Part shown: piece by piece, positions 33,662 to 42,802 of the stretch
How the letters are laid out: each line of letters begins with the position of its first letter
Numbering within the stretch: the first letter of the stretch is position 1
Assembly (NCBI GenBank): GCA_900770875.1
Contig: CAAGLV010000086.1
Location: forward strand, 1 to 47,817
Reading direction: 5' to 3'
DNA from: Flavobacteriales bacterium
GTDB taxonomy: Bacteria > Bacteroidota > Bacteroidia > Flavobacteriales > Weeksellaceae
Length of the DNA stretch: 47,817 nt
Made by a program: the position numbers and the translations under genes
The notes under the pieces: model-generated
Told to the model about the DNA's origin: nothing
Databases searched by the model: none
Seen by the model: only the letters and a program-made list of their open reading frames with translations

Positions 33662-36106
33662 ATGGAAAAGAAAAATAAAACCACAAAACGTGGAGATATA
33701 ATCGATATCGAAAGGTTAATCCCTCGATTAATTAGCTTTTGGCCAGTATATTTATTTTCTGTTTTAATTTGTTTAGGAGTAGCATTTTATATTAATAAAT
33801 GGAAATTAGATAAGATTTATAGTGCAACAACAACGTTTAAAATCAATTCGAGCGCAGCTTCGAGTGCGGCTTCTAACAATTCGATAAATTTTATTTGGGG
33901 AGGAAACTCAAATAAAATAGATGCCTTATCGTATACATTATCGTCTCGTATTCATAACGAAAAAGTAGTCGAAAAAACACAATCGTATATTTATTATTAC
34001 GAGAAAGGGAGATTTAAAAAATCGACGATCTATAAAACAGATGCGCCATTTATTGTAGAAATAGATACAACATCTTTACAAATCATAAATACAGAAATTA
34101 AAATTTCGCCGATTTCTGCTACAACTTTCGCAATTAATATCATTCAGCCCGAAGGTAAAATTTATGATTATAGAAAGGATAGCATTGTAGGAAATAGCAC
34201 ATTAATTTTACCATCTAAATTTGCTTATAATCAATGGTTAGTTGGACCAAATTATAAATTTAGATTAATAAAAAATAATGTAAAGTTTAGCGATGGCGAA
34301 TTTTCTTTTGGGTTTGTTTCTATTCCAACTGCAACAAAAAGGGTGATGTCTAATTTTAGTGTTTCTCAACCTTCCAGAATTGCAAGTATTATTTCTGTTT
34401 CTAAAACATCAACCAATTTAAACGAATGTGTAGATTTATTAAATACATCTGTACAAGTTTTAATGGAAACCGAATTGGCCGAAAAAAATATTACAGCCGT
34501 TAAAACTAAAAATTATTTAAACAATCAAATAGTTACCGTTCGTAATAAATTAGATAGTGCAACATCGGCTTTACAAGCATTAAGAGACTCTACAGGGATT
34601 GATAATTTTGATTCAGAAAAAAATCAAATTCTTAATTCGTTAATAGAATTAGATAAAGAAAAAATCAAAATACAAGATAAAATTGCGGCTTTAGATCGTT
34701 TAACGCCAAAATCAAATTCGAGTATCGATAACTTAATTGCATTAAATATTGCAGGTTTAGATGTTTCGTATTATTTAACAAATGTTAATAAGCTCGAGCA
34801 AGCCGAAAACGAAAAGCAAGAATTGTTAAAACTATTTCAACCCAATGCAAAAGAAATTAAAGAAGCCGATTTAAATATTCACAAAGCCCGAAGACAAATT
34901 GATAATATTATACAAGCGCATAAAGACAAATTAAATTTCGATTTAGGACAAGTTAATGCCAAATTAGCTGTTGTAGAAGCAAAATCGAAGAAGATTCCGT
35001 ATCAAGAACTTCAGTTTTTAGAAGCCAATCGTGCATTCGAGTTGTATAACAATTTATATTCTAGTTTAATTAATCAATTAAATTCAACAGGTTTAACATT
35101 AGCATCAAATACATCGGATATTGTTATTATCGATCCGGCTGCAAATCAGGGACAAGGTCCAATTGGCCCAAATACAAAAAAGAATTATTTAATCGCTTTA
35201 GCCTTAGGATTAATTCTGCCAATTGTATATGTTATTATTAAAGAATTATTAGATTTTAAAGTAAAAACAATTAAAGATATTACCTCTCGCACAAGTATTC
35301 CATTGGTTGGGACAATTGGCGATTTAGGCGATAACTCTAAATTAGTGGTTTTAAATAATCCAAAATCTGGATTATCAGAATCGTTTAGAGCTTTACGATC
35401 AAATCTTAAATTTTTATATAGAGATGTTCCGTTGCATCCAAAAAATAAAACAATTTTAATGACATCGTTTATCGGTAGCGAAGGAAAAACGTTTAATTCG
35501 ATGAATATTGCAACAGTTTTAGGTTCTACCGATGCTAAAGCAATCTTGGTTGGAATGGATTTACGTAAACCTAAAATTTTTGATGATTTTAATATCAGTA
35601 ATAAATTTGGAGTAACGAATTATCTTACAACTGATACGCCGATTGATGAATTAGTACAACAAACAATTGTACCTAATTTAGATATTATTACAGCGGGACC
35701 AATTCCACCAAATCCGTCCGAATTGATTATTAGTAAAAAAATGGGCGATTTTTTTGCCGAATTAAAAGAGAAATACGATTTTATTATTATCGATTCGCCA
35801 CCATTAGGATTAGTTGCCGATTCGTACGATTTAATGAAATATGCCGATTGTACATTATATGTTGTGCGTTATAATTATTCCGAGAAAAACTTTATTAATA
35901 CCATTACAAATAAATACGACGAAGGCGAAGTATCTAATGTAGGTATTGTATTTAATGGCTTTAAAGTAAACTCTGGTTACGGCTATGGTTATGGCTACGG
36001 TTACGGCTATGGTTACGGTTACTTTGAAGAAGACGCTTATTTCGACGATTCGTTTAAAGGAAAAGTAAAAAGATTATATCAACGTGTTAAAGAGCGATTC
36101 TTTTAA
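33662..36106 (+). CDS. Wzc-like chain-length regulator and BY-family tyrosine kinase
   Basis: An 814-residue inner-membrane protein. TM1 (about 20-42) and TM2 (about 505-527) bracket a Wzz-type periplasmic region with long coiled coils (about 270-480). The cytoplasmic BY-kinase domain has Walker A SFIGSEGKT (602-610), Walker A' VGMDLRKP (D633) and Walker B FIIIDSPPLG. The usual C-terminal Tyr cluster is replaced by eight consecutive Gly-Tyr pairs (772-787), then FEEDAYFDD. Autophosphorylation of the tail governs oligomer cycling and glycan length in known systems. It directly abuts the wza-like gene and overlaps the next gene by one base. Confidence 0.92.
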   Translation: MEKKNKTTKRGDIIDIERLIPRLISFWPVYLFSVLICLGVAFYINKWKLDKIYSATTTFKINSSAASSAASNNSINFIWGGNSNKIDALSYTLSSRIHNEKVVEKTQSYIYYYEKGRFKKSTIYKTDAPFIVEIDTTSLQIINTEIKISPISATTFAINIIQPEGKIYDYRKDSIVGNSTLILPSKFAYNQWLVGPNYKFRLIKNNVKFSDGEFSFGFVSIPTATKRVMSNFSVSQPSRIASIISVSKTSTNLNECVDLLNTSVQVLMETELAEKNITAVKTKNYLNNQIVTVRNKLDSATSALQALRDSTGIDNFDSEKNQILNSLIELDKEKIKIQDKIAALDRLTPKSNSSIDNLIALNIAGLDVSYYLTNVNKLEQAENEKQELLKLFQPNAKEIKEADLNIHKARRQIDNIIQAHKDKLNFDLGQVNAKLAVVEAKSKKIPYQELQFLEANRAFELYNNLYSSLINQLNSTGLTLASNTSDIVIIDPAANQGQGPIGPNTKKNYLIALALGLILPIVYVIIKELLDFKVKTIKDITSRTSIPLVGTIGDLGDNSKLVVLNNPKSGLSESFRALRSNLKFLYRDVPLHPKNKTILMTSFIGSEGKTFNSMNIATVLGSTDAKAILVGMDLRKPKIFDDFNISNKFGVTNYLTTDTPIDELVQQTIVPNLDIITAGPIPPNPSELIISKKMGDFFAELKEKYDFIIIDSPPLGLVADSYDLMKYADCTLYVVRYNYSEKNFINTITNKYDEGEVSNVGIVFNGFKVNSGYGYGYGYGYGYGYGYFEEDAYFDDSFKGKVKRLYQRVKERFF
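35975..36022 (+). repeat. GGYTAY hexanucleotide repeat, eight copies
   Basis: Eight tandem copies of a Gly-Tyr hexamer (GGT/GGC then TAC/TAT) in the coding sequence of the BY-kinase tail. Third positions vary between copies, so the array is not homogeneous at DNA level, but copy-number change would keep the frame and alter the number of phosphorylatable tyrosines. Confidence 0.9.
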
Positions 36107-36678
36107 TGATCATTAAATCAGTTTTTGATTACATATTTGCGTTAATCCTACTAATTATATTGGTAGGATTAATCGTTTGTATGATTATAATTTCGACAAT
36201 CGATACCAAACAATTTGGCTTGTTTACACAAAATAGAGTAGGTAAAGAAGGTAAGATTTTTAAGATTTATAAAATACGATCGATGATTGGTGTGCAGAAA
36301 AATTCAATTACAACAAATGCGCATCAAATCACAAAATTTGGTACTTTTTTAAGAAAATATAAATTAGACGAATTACCACAATTATTAAATATTTTAAAAG
36401 GAGAAATGAGTTTTGTAGGACCACGTCCAGATATTTTAGGTTACGCAGATCAATTAAAAGGAGAAGATCGAATTATATTATCTGTTAAACCAGGTATTAC
36501 AGGACCAGCTCAATTAAAATATCGGAATGAAGAAGAAATTTTATCAAAGGTTGAAGATTCGGTTTGGTACAATGATCATGTCATTTGGCCAGATAAAGTT
36601 TTAATTAATAAAGAGTATGTAGAAAATTGGTCGTTTAAAAAAGATATTCATTATATTTTTAAAACAATTATAAAATAA
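36106..36678 (+). CDS. Monotopic initiating sugar-phosphate transferase (WcaJ/PglC-like)
   Basis: A 190-residue phosphoglycosyl transferase of the bacterial_transf family. One N-terminal membrane hairpin (about 8-30) is followed by FTQNRVGKEGKIFKIYKIRSM, the catalytic Asp-Glu in KYKLDELPQLLNIL, and GEMSFVGPRPD, the full signature. The 190-residue size is that of the PglC-like minimal form without the WbaP/WcaJ N-terminal domain. It is last in the polysaccharide operon, 15 bases or so before the terminator. Sugar (HexNAc, QuiNAc-type or hexose) cannot be predicted. Confidence 0.92.
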   Translation: MIIKSVFDYIFALILLIILVGLIVCMIIISTIDTKQFGLFTQNRVGKEGKIFKIYKIRSMIGVQKNSITTNAHQITKFGTFLRKYKLDELPQLLNILKGEMSFVGPRPDILGYADQLKGEDRIILSVKPGITGPAQLKYRNEEEILSKVEDSVWYNDHVIWPDKVLINKEYVENWSFKKDIHYIFKTIIK

Positions 36679-36706
36679 AAATGAGAGCAATCGCTCTCAT
36701 TTTTTA
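36678..36706 (+). terminator. Terminator of the polysaccharide operon
   Basis: An 11-bp stem (36678-36688 with 36693-36703; core ATGAGAGC/GCTCTCAT) with an AATC loop and T tract. The A-rich left flank lets it also end the convergent carboxylase gene. Confidence 0.88.
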
Positions 36707-36723
36707 TTCATATATCTTTAATC

Positions 36724-38352
36724 TTAAACTTGTATAACACCTAAATTAAATGGTGTTTCGATTGGCGCATGATTAGCCGCTTCAATTCCTAAAGAAATCC
36801 AAGTTCGTGTATCTAACGGATCAATAATACCATCAGTCCATAAACGTGCAGCAGCATAATATGGGCTTGTTTGCTCGTTATATTTATCTGTAATTTCTTT
36901 TAATAATTCTTCTTTCTGCGTTTCATCAACTTCAACACCTTTTCCTTTTAAAGTTGCTTCTTGTATTTGCAATAAAACTTTAGCAGCTTGTTCGCCTCCC
37001 ATAACAGCTAATTGTGCAGATGGCCAAGCAGCAATTAAACGAGGATCGTAAGCTTTTCCGCACATCGCATAATTTCCGGCTCCGTACGAATTTCCTACTA
37101 CGATAGTAAATTTAGGAACAACCGAATTAGATACTGCATTTACCATTTTAGCTCCATCTTTGATGATTCCACCATGCTCTGATTTAGATCCTACCATAAA
37201 ACCAGTAACATCTTGTAAGAAAACTAATGGAATTTTTTTCTGATTACAATTGGCAATAAAACGAGTTGCTTTATCTGCCGAATCCGAGTAAATTACTCCT
37301 CCAAATTGAGTTCCTTCTTTCGCTGATTTTACAATTTTACGTTGATTAGCTACAATACCAACAGCCCAACCATCAATGCGAGCATAAGCTGTAATAATTG
37401 TTTTTCCGTAATCGGCTTTATATTCATCAAATTCAGAATTATCAACTAATCGTTTAATAATTTCGTACATGTCGTATTGTTCGGCACGCGAAACAGGTAA
37501 AATTCCGTAAATATCTTTTTCGTTTAAAGCAGGTTTTGCAGGTTCGATGCGATTAAAGCCAGCTTTATCATAATCTCCAATTTTACTCATAACCGATTTA
37601 ATTCGGTCTAAACAATCGGCATCGTCTTTGGCCTTGTAATCTGTTACTCCCGAAATTTCGCAATGTGTTGTTGCGCCACCTAAAGTTTCGTTGTCAATAT
37701 TTTCTCCAATTGCCGCTTTAACTAAATAACTTCCGGCCAAAAATATCGATCCTGTTTTATCTACAATTAGCGCTTCGTCGCTCATAATTGGTAAGTAAGC
37801 ACCTCCTGCAACACAGCTTCCCATAACGGCTGCAATTTGTGTAATGCCCATAGCCGACATTTTTGCATTGTTTCTGAAAATGCGACCAAAATGTTCTTTA
37901 TCCGGAAAAATTTCGTCTTGCATTGGTAAATAAACACCGGCACTATCTACTAAATAAATAATTGGCAATTTATTTTCCATCGCAATTTCTTGCGCTCTTA
38001 AATTCTTTTTTCCTGTAATAGGAAACCAAGCGCCTGCTTTTACCGTTGCATCGTTTGCTACAACAATACATTGTTTACCCGAAACGTAACCAATTTTTAC
38101 AACAACACCACCAGATGGACATCCGCCGTGTTCTTGGTACATTCCGTCGCCAACTAAAGCACCAATTTCTATTGATGGCGTATTATTGTCGAATAAATAT
38201 TCGATGCGTTCGCGAGCAGTTAATTTTCCTTTACTTTTATGTGCTTCTATTTTTTTATTTCCTCCGCCTAAATAAACTTCTTTTAGTTTATAATTTAGTT
38301 TCGATAATTCGAGTTTATTAAAATCTTCTCTTTTGTTAAATGTTAAGTCCAT
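36724..38352 (-). CDS. Acyl-CoA carboxylase beta subunit (methylcrotonyl/propionyl-CoA type)
   Basis: A 542-residue carboxyltransferase subunit that moves CO2 from carboxybiotin to an acyl-CoA. Two crotonase-type halves are visible. The N-terminal half has GKLTARERIEYLFD, GVYLPMQDEIFPDKEHFG and CVAGGAYLPIMSDEALIV; the C-terminal half has FLQDVTGFMVGSKSEHGGIIKDGAKMV and SYGAGNYAMCGKAYDPRL. These blocks, especially MQDEIFPD and the FMVG form, favour methylcrotonyl-CoA carboxylase (leucine breakdown) over propionyl-CoA carboxylase. No biotin-carboxylase partner adjoins it here. Confidence 0.9.
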   Translation of the reverse strand: MDLTFNKREDFNKLELSKLNYKLKEVYLGGGNKKIEAHKSKGKLTARERIEYLFDNNTPSIEIGALVGDGMYQEHGGCPSGGVVVKIGYVSGKQCIVVANDATVKAGAWFPITGKKNLRAQEIAMENKLPIIYLVDSAGVYLPMQDEIFPDKEHFGRIFRNNAKMSAMGITQIAAVMGSCVAGGAYLPIMSDEALIVDKTGSIFLAGSYLVKAAIGENIDNETLGGATTHCEISGVTDYKAKDDADCLDRIKSVMSKIGDYDKAGFNRIEPAKPALNEKDIYGILPVSRAEQYDMYEIIKRLVDNSEFDEYKADYGKTIITAYARIDGWAVGIVANQRKIVKSAKEGTQFGGVIYSDSADKATRFIANCNQKKIPLVFLQDVTGFMVGSKSEHGGIIKDGAKMVNAVSNSVVPKFTIVVGNSYGAGNYAMCGKAYDPRLIAAWPSAQLAVMGGEQAAKVLLQIQEATLKGKGVEVDETQKEELLKEITDKYNEQTSPYYAAARLWTDGIIDPLDTRTWISLGIEAANHAPIETPFNLGVIQV

Positions 38353-38413
38353 TTTAATTTGCTTTTACAATGTGATTTTTTGTGTATTTTGAGTTTGAAA
38401 GATAATGTATTTG

Positions 38414-38998
38414 TTAAGATTCATCAATAAATTCTTTCGACATTTTTATAACTTGTGGCATAAATAAAAGAAAATGTTGTTCGATAATTTCTTCGTTTTG
38501 TATCATGCAGTTAAAAGAATGCTGAAGGTTGTTAGGAAATTTTGCACGTTTACTAATTCCGTTCAATGTTTTTTGTAATCCATTTATTGTTTTATAATTC
38601 TCGAACCAATCATACTGAATTAAATGATTGGTCATTTCTTGTAAAGAGTTTGGATATGTAGAATAACTATTTTTAAAGATAGTATAACAATCTTGTTTAA
38701 ATTTTTCGAAAGGTATGTTGCAAAATAAATTCCAATGTTTTATTAAAAAATAATCATACATTAAATCGATAATAATTGGAGCGTATTTATGTTGCGTAGC
38801 ATGAAAATACGAAGTACTTTCTTTTACAATTTCGTTTGTATCAGTAAAATAATCAATATTGCGATGAAGTAAAATACCTAATTGTATTTTTTTAGAATAA
38901 TTTTGATGCTTATTTCCTTTTACGACTTCGCCTAAGTAATTCCCAATCTGAATTTCGGGTTGATTAAATGATAGGTATTGATGCGCAACAAAATTCAT
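38414..38998 (-). CDS. ACP phosphodiesterase-like protein (AcpH/DUF479)
   Basis: About 194 residues from the chosen start, related to AcpH, which removes the 4'-phosphopantetheine arm from acyl carrier protein. Family features are the N-terminal MNFVAHQYLSF, QIGNYLGEVVKG, and GILLHRNIDYFTDTNEIV, whose His and Asp are typical HD-like metal ligands; YAPIIIDLMYDYFLIKHW follows. A longer start at 39031 would add 11 residues and loses the family-standard MNFxAH opening, so 38998 is chosen. In Bacteroidota the activity of these homologues is largely untested. Confidence 0.85.
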   Translation of the reverse strand: MNFVAHQYLSFNQPEIQIGNYLGEVVKGNKHQNYSKKIQLGILLHRNIDYFTDTNEIVKESTSYFHATQHKYAPIIIDLMYDYFLIKHWNLFCNIPFEKFKQDCYTIFKNSYSTYPNSLQEMTNHLIQYDWFENYKTINGLQKTLNGISKRAKFPNNLQHSFNCMIQNEEIIEQHFLLFMPQVIKMSKEFIDES

Positions 38999-39015
38999 AG
39001 CTTTAGGTTTGATAC

Positions 39016-39056
39016 ATAAATATAGCATCAAATTTTGATTATTTGATGCTATTTAA
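39016..39056 (-). terminator. Hairpin between the TPR gene and acpH-like gene
   Basis: A 12-bp stem ATAGCATCAAAT/ATTTGATGCTAT (39022-39033 with 39041-39052) with a 7-nt loop lies 20 bp past the TPR stop. The following T run on the minus strand is interrupted, so termination may be partial. Confidence 0.5.
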
Positions 39057-39072
39057 TTATTATCTTTTTTAG

Positions 39073-40434
39073 CTATTTAGTATTTATTGCGTATTGTTTT
39101 AAGATAGGATATTTCTCGAAATATTCGTCTCTGATGTGTGCGTTTAATTCTAAAGCTTTAATTAAAGCATTTTTCCCTAAGTTAATATTGCCAATTGTAA
39201 GATAAGCGTGGCTTAATTGGTAATAAATTTCGGCACGATTAAAATATTTTAATGCAGCTGTAGCTTCTTCGATTGCGGCTTCGTTTTCGTCCATCACAAT
39301 GTTAGCTTCGATTAATGCAATCCAATTATTTAGTTTAAAAGGTTCTATATCTACAACTGTTTTGTAACTTTTAATGGCTTCTTCGTAATTGCCTAATTTA
39401 ATTAAAATAAAGCATAAAGATTTCCAGTATTCAACATCCGAGTCTTCTAAATCAATAGCTTGTGTGAGGTAAAATAAGGCTTCTTGATAATTGCCAATTT
39501 TAGCGTAAATATTACTTGCTCTTGCCCAAGCTTTATCCAATTGTGGATCTTCTTTTATCGAAATATGATATTCTTTTAAGGCTTTCTTAGGTTCGTTAAT
39601 TTGCTCGTAACATTCGCCCATTTTTAAATGGGTGATAGAAGGAGTATCATCAAATTCGGTTGCATCTTGATAGGTTTCAATAGCTTCTTCGTAACGTTCT
39701 AAAAGCGTTAAAATGGATGCTTTTTGGATATAACCAGAAATACTTGTTGGATTTATGATGGTAACATAATCAAAAGCTTCTAGGGCTTCGTTTAGCATAT
39801 CTAATTGCTCGTATTGTAAACCAATTTGAGACCATGCAGCTTCCGAATAAGGATTATCATCGATGTAATTTTTTAAAAAGTTAATGCAATCAGTATGTGC
39901 ATGCAACTCGTTGTAGCATTGGATAATCGAATAAAAAGAATAATCGTTGTCTTCGCTAAACTCTAATCCTTTTAAAAAATATTCTAAAGCCGATGTAACT
40001 AAATCTAAATTTAAGTATTCGTTACCGATGCAATTAAAAATAAAATCTAAATCTTCGCCGTGTTTGGCTGCTTTTTTATAAAATTCGATGGCTTTTTTGG
40101 GCTGATTTTTTAATCCCCAATAGCGTGCAACAACCAATTGATATTCTAAATCGTCGGATGCAATATCCTTTAATTCTTGTATTAATTCGGTTGCTTTTTT
40201 TAATTGAGCAAGAGAAAGGTGATATTCGATTTTTTTTATTTTTAAATCGTAGTTGTCTGGATGTAAGTTAAATCCATATTCTAATGCTTTTTTTGCATAT
40301 TCAAAATCACTTACATCTAAATAAAAAGAAACGATTTCTTGTAATTGCTCCGAATCAAAATAAATCTGTTCTTTAGTTTCCAACATTTTTTCGAATTGTT
40401 CGATCAATTCGTTATTTAAAAATTCATCCTCCAT
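39073..40434 (-). CDS. Tetratricopeptide-repeat protein
   Basis: A 453-residue protein made almost wholly of TPR units (about eleven to twelve between residues 20 and 440), with repeats of the form AWSQIGLQYEQLDMLNEALEAF and AWARASNIYAKIGNYQEALFYL. There is no signal peptide and the N-terminus is acidic, so it is probably cytoplasmic. TPR arrays are protein-binding scaffolds; no partner can be named. It follows the phosphoglucosamine mutase gene across a strong terminator. Confidence 0.88.
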   Translation of the reverse strand: MEDEFLNNELIEQFEKMLETKEQIYFDSEQLQEIVSFYLDVSDFEYAKKALEYGFNLHPDNYDLKIKKIEYHLSLAQLKKATELIQELKDIASDDLEYQLVVARYWGLKNQPKKAIEFYKKAAKHGEDLDFIFNCIGNEYLNLDLVTSALEYFLKGLEFSEDNDYSFYSIIQCYNELHAHTDCINFLKNYIDDNPYSEAAWSQIGLQYEQLDMLNEALEAFDYVTIINPTSISGYIQKASILTLLERYEEAIETYQDATEFDDTPSITHLKMGECYEQINEPKKALKEYHISIKEDPQLDKAWARASNIYAKIGNYQEALFYLTQAIDLEDSDVEYWKSLCFILIKLGNYEEAIKSYKTVVDIEPFKLNNWIALIEANIVMDENEAAIEEATAALKYFNRAEIYYQLSHAYLTIGNINLGKNALIKALELNAHIRDEYFEKYPILKQYAINTK

Positions 40435-40450
40435 AATATCACTCTAAAAT

Positions 40451-40482
40451 AGAAAAATGCTTTTAAAAAAAAGCATTTTTCT
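40451..40482 (-). terminator. Terminator after glmM
   Basis: A perfect 14-bp stem (40451-40464 with 40469-40482; core AAAAATGCTTTT) with an AAAA loop. It lies between the glmM stop and the TPR start codon, and a T-rich run is built into the descending arm. Confidence 0.7.
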
Positions 40483-40515
40483 AATGTTATAATTTTAAAC
40501 AAACAATTAACAGTA

Positions 40516-41898
40516 TTAGATGATTGATTGTATACTTTCGATCATTTTATCGGCTAATTTGTTTGCGTTTTCTTCAGAAGTACTTTCAGTATAAATTCTG
40601 ATGATAGGTTCTGTATTCGACTTGCGTAAATGTACCCATTCGTTAGCGAAATCAATTTTTACACCATCAACCGTATTAATTTGTTCATCTTTATATAATT
40701 CTTGAACTTTAATTAACAATTCGTCAACATTAATTTCTGGTGTTAATTCGATTTTCTTTTTAGCCATAAAGTAAGCTGGGTAGCTTGCTCTTAATTCAGA
40801 AACAGTTGTATCTAATTCGGCTAAGTGCGATAAGAATAATGCAATACCAACTAAAGAATCGCGTCCGTAATGTAATTCTGGATAAATGATTCCACCGTTT
40901 CCTTCGCCACCAATTAAAGCGCCAGTTTCTTTCATTTCGATTACCACATTTACTTCACCAACAGCAGATGGAGAGTAAGTTTGTCCGTGTTTTTCGGCAA
41001 TATCTCTTAATGCACGAGAAGATGATAAATTAGATACTGTTGCAGATGGTGTTTTTCCTAAAACGTAATCAGCAACGGCAACTAAAGTATATTCTTCGCC
41101 AAACATGTTTCCTTTTTCGTCGATTAATGCTAAACGATCAACGTCTGGATCAACAACAATTCCGAAATCTGCTTTTTCTTCGATTACTTTAGCACAAATA
41201 TCACCTAAATGCTCTTTTAAAGGTTCGGGATTATGTGGGAAATGCCCTGTAGGTTCGCAATACATTTTAATGTATTCTACACCTAATTTATCTAATAAGT
41301 TTGGAATCGAAATTCCTCCTGTAGAGTTAACAGCATCAATAGCAACTTTAAATTTTTTAGCTTTAATAGCTTCTACATTAACTAAAGGAAGTTGTAAAAT
41401 CTTTTCGATGTGTAAATCGATGGCTCCATCAAAAGTTTCGTAAGTTCCTAAGTTGTCAACATCTGCAAAAATGTAATCATCAGCATCAACTGTTGCTAAA
41501 ATTTCGGCTCCGTCTTGTGCAGAAACAAATTCTCCTTTCGCATTTAATAATTTTAAAGCATTCCATTCTTTAGGATTGTGAGATGCTGTTAAAATAATTC
41601 CTCCATCTGCATCTAAATGTGTAACCATTACTTCGACAGTTGGAGTAGTAGATAAATCTAAGTCGATTACATTTATTCCTAATCCTTGTAAAGTAGAACA
41701 AACTAATTGAGAAATCATTTGTCCCGAAATACGAGCATCGCGACCAATTACTACTTTATAAGTATCTTTTTTTGTTTGATTTTTTAACCAAGTACCGTAA
41801 GCTGCTGCAAATTTAACAGCATCTATAGGAGTTAAGTTATCGCCTGGATTTCCGCCGATAGTACCTCTAAAACCTGATATAGATTTAATTAAAGACAT
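40516..41898 (-). CDS. glmM: Phosphoglucosamine mutase
   Basis: A 460-residue alpha-D-phosphohexomutase interconverting glucosamine-6-P and glucosamine-1-P for UDP-GlcNAc synthesis. The phosphoserine loop is ILTASHNPKEWNALK with S106, the metal site is DPDVDRLALID, the sugar-binding loop is GGEGNGGIIYPE, and the C-terminal phosphate loop is LRKSNTEPIIRIY. The GEGNGG and RKSNTEP forms fit the phosphoglucosamine/phosphomannomutase group; a phosphomannomutase activity cannot be excluded. A TAnnTTTG match on the minus strand at 41918-41925 may be its promoter. Confidence 0.88.
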   Translation of the reverse strand: MSLIKSISGFRGTIGGNPGDNLTPIDAVKFAAAYGTWLKNQTKKDTYKVVIGRDARISGQMISQLVCSTLQGLGINVIDLDLSTTPTVEVMVTHLDADGGIILTASHNPKEWNALKLLNAKGEFVSAQDGAEILATVDADDYIFADVDNLGTYETFDGAIDLHIEKILQLPLVNVEAIKAKKFKVAIDAVNSTGGISIPNLLDKLGVEYIKMYCEPTGHFPHNPEPLKEHLGDICAKVIEEKADFGIVVDPDVDRLALIDEKGNMFGEEYTLVAVADYVLGKTPSATVSNLSSSRALRDIAEKHGQTYSPSAVGEVNVVIEMKETGALIGGEGNGGIIYPELHYGRDSLVGIALFLSHLAELDTTVSELRASYPAYFMAKKKIELTPEINVDELLIKVQELYKDEQINTVDGVKIDFANEWVHLRKSNTEPIIRIYTESTSEENANKLADKMIESIQSII

Positions 41899-41917
41899 AG
41901 TATTTTGTTATTTGAAA

Positions 41918-41925
41918 CAAATGTA
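41918..41925 (-). promoter_or_regulatory. Candidate -7 box for glmM
   Basis: The minus strand reads TACATTTG, a full TAnnTTTG match 19 bp before the start codon. No clear -33 TTG at the right distance. Confidence 0.35.
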
Positions 41926-41973
41926 CAAAATGATAGACGATTTTAGATGTGTATTTAATGATGTTTATGCTAT

Positions 41974-41997
41974 AAAAAAGCCTTGCAGTTGCAAGGC
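41974..41997 (-). terminator. Terminator of the acetate-transporter gene
   Basis: An 8-bp GC-rich stem GCCTTGCA/TGCAAGGC (41980-41987 with 41990-41997) followed on the minus strand by six T. It lies 14 bp after the stop of the gene at 42011-42580. Confidence 0.85.
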
Positions 41998-42010
41998 CAA
42001 TCATTAATAT

Positions 42011-42580
42011 TTAAAGAGGAAGTATGTTTTTTTGATATGTTGTATTTATCATGATGCTAGATGCTTCGTAAAAGGCTAGAGATCCACACACAATCCCAAC
42101 CCATCCGGCAAAATGTAAAATGTTTTCGTTTCCGGTAAAGTTACCTGCTGCTAATAAAAAGAATAAAAGGGTTAATGTTCCGAATAATAATTTACCTACT
42201 GTATGTCCTTTTAAGGTTTGTAAAAAGTTTACTAATGTAAATATTCCCCAAATTCCTAAATAACATCCCATTGCATTTCCATCTGGTTTTTCGGCACCTA
42301 ATACACCTGGAGCTAACCATGCAAAAACTAATGTTAGCCAAAATGCTCCGTACGACATAAATGCAATTCCGCCAAAGTTATTTCCTTTTTTCCATTCCAT
42401 TACTCCAGCAATAAATTGTGCACCACCACCAAAAAATACGCCCATTCCCATAATCATACTATTAACTGGAAAGAAGCCTGCGTTGTGTATATTAAGTAAT
42501 ATTGTTGTCATAGCAAATCCGTATAATCCTAAAGGTCCTGGATTAGCTGTTTTATCTTTAATTGAATAAATATTTTCCAT
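42011..42580 (-). CDS. Acetate uptake transporter (GPR1/FUN34/SatP family)
   Basis: A small six-TM inner-membrane protein of about 189 residues. The family motif is NPGPLGLYGFAMTT (NPxPLGLxGF) near residue 14, before TM1. Further signatures are FFGGGAQFIAGVMEWKKGN and FMSYGAFWLTL, matching the GGxxQ and SYGxFW blocks of acetate/succinate channels. A longer start at 42610 would add ten residues; the ATG at 42580 (MENIYSIKDKTANPGPLG) fits the family. It is monocistronic, with its own terminator. The 42611-42853 gap upstream is AT-rich and, apart from the yidC terminator, holds nothing I recognise. Confidence 0.9.
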   Translation of the reverse strand: MENIYSIKDKTANPGPLGLYGFAMTTILLNIHNAGFFPVNSMIMGMGVFFGGGAQFIAGVMEWKKGNNFGGIAFMSYGAFWLTLVFAWLAPGVLGAEKPDGNAMGCYLGIWGIFTLVNFLQTLKGHTVGKLLFGTLTLLFFLLAAGNFTGNENILHFAGWVGIVCGSLAFYEASSIMINTTYQKNILPL

Positions 42581-42802
42581 AATGCTTATTAATTTCAGAC
42601 AATTATACATTCAAAATAATAATAAAACAAGTGTTTTTTTAATAAATAAATAAAATTTTATTATAATATAATACAATGATATTGTTATTCAGTTAGTTAA
42701 ACGTTTTGTTTCAAATTGGCTTAAATTAATAAATAACTGTATAATTATTACATATAGATAGTAGTGTGGCAAAGAAATCTTCTTTTTAGTTTTATGAAAT
42801 AA

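Noticed and set aside
14693..36678. Polysaccharide locus as a mobile island
   Set aside because: No integrase, transposase, tRNA boundary or flanking repeats are visible; base composition looks like the rest of the window. Horizontal origin of parts remains possible but is not shown.
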